Of a DNA stretch of 64,000 nt, positions 57,424 through 64,000 are shown in pieces. Within the stretch, counting starts at the first letter, position 1, and each line of letters starts with the position of its first letter. The stretch is from Pelodera strongyloides (Eukaryota > Nematoda > Chromadorea > Rhabditida > Rhabditidae). The stretch is from positions 764,001 to 828,000 of the forward strand of contig JAANDG010000003.1 of assembly GCA_036852015.1 (NCBI GenBank), given 5' to 3'. Under the pieces are notes generated by a model. The model saw nothing but the letters and a program-made list of their open reading frames with translations, ran no database searches and had not been told where the DNA came from. Both the position numbers and the translations under genes were made by a program.

Positions 57424-58057
57424 CTTTAAAGCGGAATACCGGCCGGTTTTTGAAACAAATCGAGTACACCAGCATGCTTATGTAGCTTATGTAAATGAGC
57501 ATAAATTAGAATTCGAGCAAATACTTAAAGGGATAGGTTCATCTCAAATCACCTCTCTTTTTATTGTTTTTATTGATAATAACGCAAGTATCATTCACAA
57601 TGAAAATTAAATCAATCACAGAACAATACGCCTCGAAGAAGAAGCTTCCTTTATTGGAAGCTAGTTGATCGGAAGCCAAAATCTAAACTCAAAAACTAAT
57701 ACCGTACACTGGCAATTAGCGGTCTAATGGCAAAAGCCAAGACAATTAATTACTAAACCGACGGAAAATTGAATGCCGAGTGTAGTTTGTAACTTGCTAA
57801 TTGCCATTAGCCCGCTCGATCTGTGTACGGTATTAGTTTTTGAGTTTAGATTTTGGCTTCCGATCAACTAGCTTCCAATAAAGGAAGCTTTTTCTGCGAG
57901 TCGTATTATTCTGTGATTGATTTAATTTTCATTGTGAATGATATTTGTACTATTATCAATAAAAACAATAAAAAGAGGGGTGATTTGAGATGAACCTATC
58001 CCTTTAAGAATCCAGTTGTCCACGATGCGTTTCAAAAACCGGCCGGTATCTCACTTG
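57424..58057. mobile_element. Family C MITE, copy 7, split by family D
   Basis: Left part 57424-57531 and right part 58005-58057 together make one family C copy (CGGAATACCGGCCGG to CGGCCGGTATCTC). The break is at TTAA. Confidence 0.78.
57532..58004. mobile_element. Palindromic MITE family D, nested in family C
   Basis: About 470 bp, flanked by TTAA at both ends. Ends AGGGATAGGTTCATCTCAAATC and complement; arms continue through TTTTTATTGTTTTTATTGAT and GGAAGCTAGTTGATCGGAAG to a centre near CAAGACAATTAATTAC. Confidence 0.8.
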
Positions 58058-58732
58058 GAAAGTAAGTATTGCGGCAATAATCCATGGAATTGTAACACGG
58101 TGTGGATGGAGTAATTTATTTGAAAACATTTAAAACACTTAAATTGCTATACAGCGACCGCTCACACCATTAGGGATGCATCTATCGATATTGATACGAT
58201 AGTCATCAGTATTATTCACCACTCGCCAGATCTCTTTCGTGATTAGGAAAGTTAACCATTGAGCACATTTTTATTTGTGCAACGAAGATAAAATAAAGTG
58301 ATATTCGTGTTCGATGAGAAATCCACACAGAAGAAAACTGTTCAATTTACGTTCATAGTTTCCGGTTCATAGTTTCCGCAGTCTTATTGTTAGTAGTTCA
58401 CGTCGTAAATACTTTCACTTGTTCACGTGTTCACTACAATTACAGCGCACCGAAGACATATTTAAGGAGTCTCTGGGTTACTAAAGTTTCAGATGGTGGC
58501 GCAAAAGTTCAGAGCGGCGACACTTTGGCGAAGGCTGGGCGCCAAATAAGGGGCGCGCCGCGACCTGTAGGCCAAACACGTTTTTTTATCTGCGCACAGT
58601 AAATCCGGTCACAGCTTCTCGTTCAGCCGTATTGCTACTGGCTGTCATTGCAGAAAGTTTTGATGTGTTGTAGTTTACTATTTGCCACATAAACCATAAA
58701 CGAAAGCGAGTCCACGTTTCTTTGTTTTGTTT

Positions 58733-59097
58733 GTCAGGCCCACTTCAGGTAACTCCTATTTTTGATCACTTCATCTGATTCTCCGTGTCAAGTATTGTAG
58801 ATTGTAAGGAAGCAATATTTTTCCAACTTTCACGTGCAACATTCACGCATTAACTCGCAATTTACCATGTATACGCAACAATCTACATCAAATTTGGCCA
58901 ATATGCTATATTGGGCGTGCAGCGAGAAGGCCATGACAATTGCTATAGATTCTTGGGTATGCATGGTAAATAGCTTGTTACTGCGTGAATTACACATGAA
59001 AGTTGGAAAATATTGCTTCCTACAATAGTTGACGCGGAAAATCAGATGAACTGATCAAAAATAGGGGGTTAACTGCTGTGGGCCTCACCTTTTAGAG
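58733..59097. mobile_element. Foldback MITE family A, copy 5 (diverged)
   Basis: Starts GTCAGGCCCACTTCAGG and ends TGTGGGCCTCACC. It keeps the palindromic plan and CATCTGATTCTCCGTGTCA but many positions differ. An old copy. Confidence 0.7.
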
Positions 59098-59099
59098 TC

Positions 59100-61780
59100 C
59101 AATTTTTGTTTCTGTAGTACATTATTTCGTTTAGCTCACAGCACCAATCATTTTGTAGCTAAATCCCATTTATTAATTTCTGTTATTGACGGGAAATAAA
59201 ACATAATTGGTAGCCTTTTCATAAATGTATTATGACATAGTCCGAGTTCACCCAACCCATAGGACTAAAAAAGAAACGGACAGTGAACAAGTAATAGTAT
59301 GTTAGTATGTATTGCTGCATAAATATATAGTTGCGTTCGACAACGCATCTGCACTTATATAACATGAATCTGGTATCTAAACTAAAAAACCCATGAGCGA
59401 TTATAGGCAGCGGAATACAAACAACAATCTAGTACCTTTTTTGAATTACGTTCTTTTTTGTCACGCGATACTGCATTGATACGGTGAAAGGATCGGCGAA
59501 GTCACTCTAAACTCGAATTTTTACTTCGTTTAAAAGTCATTTAAATAAATAAAAATAAAATCTTATAATATAAAAGAGCAACTATAGCGTGCGCTAACAC
59601 TCACGTTACGGAAGTATAATTTGAATAAATTGTTGCCTTGGGATATGAAAGAGTGCCGCCGCCCATATTAGAATAATCTCGTGTAAAAGAACGATATGCA
59701 TGTCTTCATTCGTAACGAGTTTCATCTACGTTACAGACGTTTTATAAGCATGGAAAGACGCATCAGGCGGCGTAGCCGGCTGGTACCGAATAATACTTTA
59801 CCAGTGCTGATTTACTGAAACACTAAGATATCACTCGCAGTCCCAACTATCCCTCCTCAAATATTTACCTCAACTTTCAAGTTCAATTATGATCTACGTA
59901 CAAGACGTACATCACGTTCGACTCAATTAACTATAATGTAAACATAATGTATCACTGAAAATGAGAATTTATTACTATTGGTTGCTCTTATTGAACCTAA
60001 AAAGCAGTGATCTTTCAAATAATCGTGAAGTGACGCTTTTGCCTAATAGCTACGTTCCCTAGGGATACTTTTACTGTTTTTACGTTTAAATTTAAGTGAC
60101 AATTAAGGAACAAAATTTAGAGGGTCAAACCCATGGGAATAGTGATGGGTGATTTTTGATCTTCACATCTCACTAAACTTTTTTATTGAGGCAGATTGAG
60201 GAACACCAGTAGTTCTTCTGAAATTACTTTCAAAATCTGTCCAGCTTCCAGCTTCCGCTGACATGTTGACATCTGAAACAGAAATGACCATTATATCACT
60301 TTGTGCGTGCATTGCGTGGTCCCATTACTTGTGGGGTTCAGCCAGGTTTTCGCCGCACACTTCACCTACATCCCTCACCACTGTAGTTTTGGGTATTCCC
60401 ACAAATAAAATCATTTTCTAAGTGATTTTAAAACAATAATCACAGAAAAAAGGCAAACTGAAATTTTGTCAATTTTGCAAATTCAGGCGTCTTCCCCACG
60501 TCTTTTTATTTTGGCGTGTGTCATGAGCTTGTTCTTGGGTATGCATCTCGAATAAACATACTCTTTTTTTTTGGCTCGCTGATAGCGTGCTCTTATTTAA
60601 TTTTTCTAATCTTGTGTATGCATGTATTATCATAAAATTTGGCACTAACAATAAATAAAAAGCGGTGCTGGGAATTGTTTGTGCTCTATGAATGTAGAGC
60701 TAAGTAAGAATAATCAAAGATTAGATTGCACAAATGTGAAATGCACACATCATTCGCATTCACCGATGAACTTTGGTGGCTGCACTGCGGAAAAGCGGAC
60801 GTGTGTGTGGGCCGCACACCCAGCCTATGGTCCAGAACGTCAGGGGCTTATTTTTGCAGCTGTATTCGTGCATCTGTGCTGCACACGTAGATCACTTTTT
60901 GGAGGAGCGTGAAAGGGGCGCTTTGCAAGTGCGCCTTAGCTGCCCTATCAAATATATATTCGCGCACTTTTGGCACGCAGACTCCAACGCACAGTACCGC
61001 CTTAGCGCCCCAACAAGCCACATTTCTGTGCGCGACAAATGTGAGATGTTTTGCATTGCACTTAGCAAACCATTTCAATCAGTTGTTGGTCCACTGCGCA
61101 ACCACCAGCTACAAATAATTGTTTTAAGCAGGCTCCCAGCACCCATACGGGTGCCCGCTGATTTTCATCTGTTCAATTGTTCTATTACATTGCTTCGTCT
61201 TCAATTTTTATTTCTCAATCACCAACTCATTGGACTGTAGTGCCAATTGCCAATTACAACCTACATGTCCCGAGATAATTGTTAATTTTTTAACAATTGT
61301 GTAGACTACATGTTCTACATAATTGTGAATTTGGTATACAAGTGGCCGTGCAGAACAAACAAAAATTCGGAATTCTTGCAACGTTGCAGGCTAACCAAGA
61401 CTCGCTCAGATGAAACCGTGGCTTTTGGCTGTCTACTCTTCGTATGGACTACCATCACTTGTTTTATATTTGATAGTAATTTATGTTATAATAAGGAGAC
61501 GAAAAGTCTTCGAAGGGCCTTATTACACGCTTTATCTATTTATTTTAACTGTTGTAAGTTGACAACAGATTTTTAATTTTCTAGTTTTCTTTTAGCGGGG
61601 GAAAAACAATCAGCAGTTAGCAAACAATTAGAAAGCATAAAGCAATTAATTGAAGCGGTACGCCATGCGATCTTGAACGCTCCCGTACAACGACATTTCT
61701 GTGTTTCATACATGGAAATGCAAGTTTCATACATGGAAATGCAATGAGGCTTCACAAAACATACCGCTTTACTCTTCTTT
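59100..61780. other. Gene-poor stretch before the Srg-like gene
   Basis: No confident exon. A frame around 61310-61486 (FYIIVNLVYKWPCR, VAFGCLLFVWTTITCF) could be the TM1-TM2 exon of the following receptor but has no clear acceptor. A GC-rich patch at 60775-61050 holds many GCGC and CGCCTTAGC motifs resembling 560-790. A small inverted repeat (GCGGTA...TACCGC) lies at 61655-61770. Confidence 0.4.
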
Positions 61781-61783
61781 CAG

Positions 61784-62503
61784 AATGTCGTCACCTATAT
61801 CAACACTTATTTCGCCATACGCTTTCGAGAAATCCCGGGCATAGGTGAACTTTACGTAGGTATCGAGGAGCGGTTTTGGCTTTTTCGTCTATCGTTTATG
61901 TTTATTTATACGGCATTTCATCTACAGAATTTGTCCCTTATCCTACTTCACTCCAATAGGTTCACAGCGGTTTTCTTTCCCTTCTTACATCAAAAGGTGA
62001 ACTTATTTTGTTATAACTATGTTCGTTGTACGCCTAGATATACCGACGCATTTGATCGAAGGCGGATGGTTCTCAGTTTTTGTAATTCCCTAAGCCTAAG
62101 CTTAAGCCGAAGCTTAAGCCTAAGCTTAAGCCTAAGCTTAAGCCTAAGCTTAAGCCTAAGCTTAAGCCTAAGCTTAAGCCTAAGCCTAAGCTTAAGCCTA
62201 AGCTTAAGCCTAAGCTTAAGCCTAAGCTTAAGCCTAAGCTTAAGCCTAAGCTTAAGCCTAAGCTTAAAGCTCAAGCCTAAGCTCCTAAGCCTCAGACTAC
62301 TGGAATCCTGTACACCAATCATAACTAGCGAACCAGTCACTTCAAATAATAAACATTTCTAGTTCTGGTCTAACGGTTCCTGGATACTGATGTGCGCTGT
62401 AGTTTTATATTCTTTCGCCATCACTGCACCGACGCTTTTTGCCAAAGATATATTTTTTCTGGAAGATGGGCAGTCTATTGCAATGAAAACAAGTGTCTAT
62501 GTT
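61784..62503 (+). CDS. Srg/Srv-like serpentine receptor, partial
   Basis: Two firm exons, 61784-61996 and 62363-62503, in the same phase. The first reads NVVTYINTYFAIRFREIPGI (end of TM2), then the TM3 region MFIYTAFHLQNLSLILL with the NR motif HSNRFTAVFFPFLHQK. The second starts FWSNGSWILM, continues as TM4 (CAVVLYSFAITAPTLF) and enters extracellular loop 2. Srg/Srv receptors are nematode chemosensory GPCRs with this SNRxTAVxFP pattern. Upstream TM1 and downstream TM5-TM7 exons were not assigned with confidence; a possible TM5 exon starts at 62854 (FAFVCVILIICAKSK). The 78-base A run before it makes the 3' half doubtful, so the gene may be broken. The intron holds a telomere-like block. Confidence 0.65.
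62088..62295. repeat. Telomere-like CTTAAGCCTAAG array
   Basis: About 200 bp of alternating CCTAAG and CTTAAG, a degenerate double form of the nematode GCCTAA/TTAGGC unit. Sits inside an intron of the Srg-like receptor, so interstitial. Confidence 0.85.
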
Positions 62504-62760
62504 GTGAGTTTTTGTGAAAAATATTCTGACCATGAGAGTGATACCAGCAACGTTGTTATTTTCGGTCTGAAACACTTCCGGAGAGCAGAAGAATGCAAGA
62601 CACCTGCTTCAATTACAATATTACATTTCTAAACGTGGACGGTGCTCCGCACATACTGGGTCCGAATATGTGGGCCGCCACACCCTCGCAATCCCATTTT
62701 TTGTATTCCGCGTACATCCCGAAATTTTATCAAACCCAATTTTGCACTTGTTGTTCCTGG

Positions 62761-62762
<2 letters not shown>

Positions 62763-62840
<78 letters not shown>
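62763..62840. repeat. 78-base poly-A run
   Basis: Uninterrupted A from 62763 to 62840. No retroelement 3' end is obvious upstream. Length is unreliable in most assemblies. Confidence 0.9.
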
Positions 62841-62843
<3 letters not shown>

Positions 62844-62999
62844 CGATTTCCAGTTTGCTTTTGTTTGCGTAATATTGATTATATGTGCCAAATCCAAATA
62901 TTTAGCAACTTGCAACAACATATCAAATTTTGGATATATCAGGAAAGGTCTACTTAGTTATGTCGATTGTTTTCACGATCCTGACGATTGGCCGACTGA

Positions 63000-64000
63000 T
63001 CTATCTAAAGAAGACGAACAAAATGTGCGATATTTTTTTAAGGATGAAATATTCCCAAAGTCTCGATTAAGTTTGCGGGGGCAACGTTTCAGAAGACACG
63101 GCTCCAACGCAACAATGCATTCAGCGCAGTGAGCACTGTAAGCTTCCGATAGCGTGAAATACTCAGAGATAGTGTGCGTGCACATCTAAAATAGTGATGC
63201 ATTTTGTCCGTCAACTATATAAAGTCAGGCTGAGGGAAAACCAATAAAGTGAAAACTACAAAAAAGGAATTTCTAAAAAAAGAAACGGCAGGTATTTCTT
63301 CATGCATATTGGCTTCAAAATCCACTAATGGATCGCATGGAGCTTAACTTTAATTTCACTTCCGACTTCGGTATACGGAGTCCAGTTTCACTGCTTCACC
63401 GCTGCACCGATGGAGAGAACCTTCCTTTTTCCCTGCGACTCTCACGTTCGACTGCTATTTTCTCCCATCAGGAATATTACCCACTTGGGAATCGAGTAGT
63501 GATTCTGGCTTCTGGATGCTCTGTGTGTATGAGGAATTCCAATATAAAATGCTTACAGTGCCCTTTTCAGTGCCAAGGCCAGTCAGGAGATCCACTTGTT
63601 TCTTATTGCCTTTTCTTCGTTATTCTTCCAAATAACAAGTCAATTTCTCATCGTCAGTTACTTCTTTCAATTATTCTTTCTTTTTTTTTGTTATACCTTG
63701 TTTGCGTATATCTTACCTAGTTCAAGACGAATTACTTAATGACAGTATAACAGCCGGTTTTAAAAACGCACGTTGGAGAGGTATGAGCCGGTTTTCGGTA
63801 TACCTGCGGTATGACAGCAGGTTTTTGAAACGTATATGTTGGACGCTGCTTTCCCATGTAGTGTATGCAAATAACTGATATTGTGCGATTTTTATCCTAA
63901 TTATTTTAATTTGCACACAACATATGGAAATGCAGTTATCCTGTTATCCATCCTACGTTTCAAAAACTGGCAGTTATATCGCTGTAGAGCTTACTTGAAA
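63000..64000. other. Window end, no gene recognised
   Basis: A 130-codon frame at 63328-63720 has a cysteine-rich stretch (CSVCMRNSNIKCLQCPFQC) and a hydrophobic C-terminus (LLLSIILSFFLLYLVCVYL); I do not recognise it. From 63750 to 63975 there are repeated AGCCGGTTTT/AACTGGCAGT ends, probably a decayed family C-like MITE. Confidence 0.35.

Noticed and set aside
61898..62362. Long frame with a serine-leucine repeat (and leucine-arginine-lysine on the other strand)
   Set aside because: It is the translation of the telomere-like array. The true exon ends at a GTGAAC donor at 61996.
62593..63132. Polylysine-containing frame
   Set aside because: Lysines come from the poly-A run. Not a protein feature.

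Overview
The window is eukaryotic DNA from a nematode, most likely a rhabditid. Evidence: small exons with GT-AG introns, several members of nematode-specific serpentine chemoreceptor families, TTAGGC-type telomere-like repeats, and start codons placed directly behind TTTCAG-type acceptors as in SL trans-spliced genes. I cannot name the species. Genes had to be assembled exon by exon; where reading phase closes across every junction I give exact borders, elsewhere approximate ones.

Layout. 0.4-5.4 kb, + strand: exons of a many-pass membrane protein, perhaps a chemoreceptor, broken up by TTAA-flanked foldback MITEs. 5.4-8.2 kb: gene-poor. 8.2-11.2 kb, - strand: an Srx-type GPCR in seven exons. 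11.4-13.7 kb: AT-rich, no gene seen. 13.7-32.2 kb, - strand: a complete 12-exon gene for vacuolar H+-ATPase subunit H (472 aa). Its intron 8 (about 13.1 kb) holds a stack of mobile elements: LINE A on +, cut by a TTAA MITE; LINE B on -, inserted into LINE A with a 533-bp duplication; and a gag-protease-only LTR retrotransposon in the LINE A tail. 33.2-36.2 kb, + strand: a six-exon, 341-aa Srh/Sri-type GPCR. 38.2-53.3 kb, - strand: a 35-exon formin of INF2/EXC-6/INFT type (about 1123 aa), with a dead Tc1-like element, a tRNA-derived SINE and MITEs in its introns. 54-61 kb: gene-poor, with a LINE 3' remnant and MITEs. 61.8-62.5 kb, + strand: part of an Srg/Srv-like GPCR with a degenerate telomere-like block in an intron. 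63-64 kb: nothing recognised.

The genes do not form an operon or pathway. Two housekeeping cell-biology genes (proton-pump regulation, actin nucleation) sit among single chemoreceptor genes of different families. The most unusual points are the formin FH1 region, written as a run of small frame-preserving proline exons; the well-ordered history of the insertions in the V-ATPase intron; and several TTAA-specific palindromic repeat families that insert into one another.
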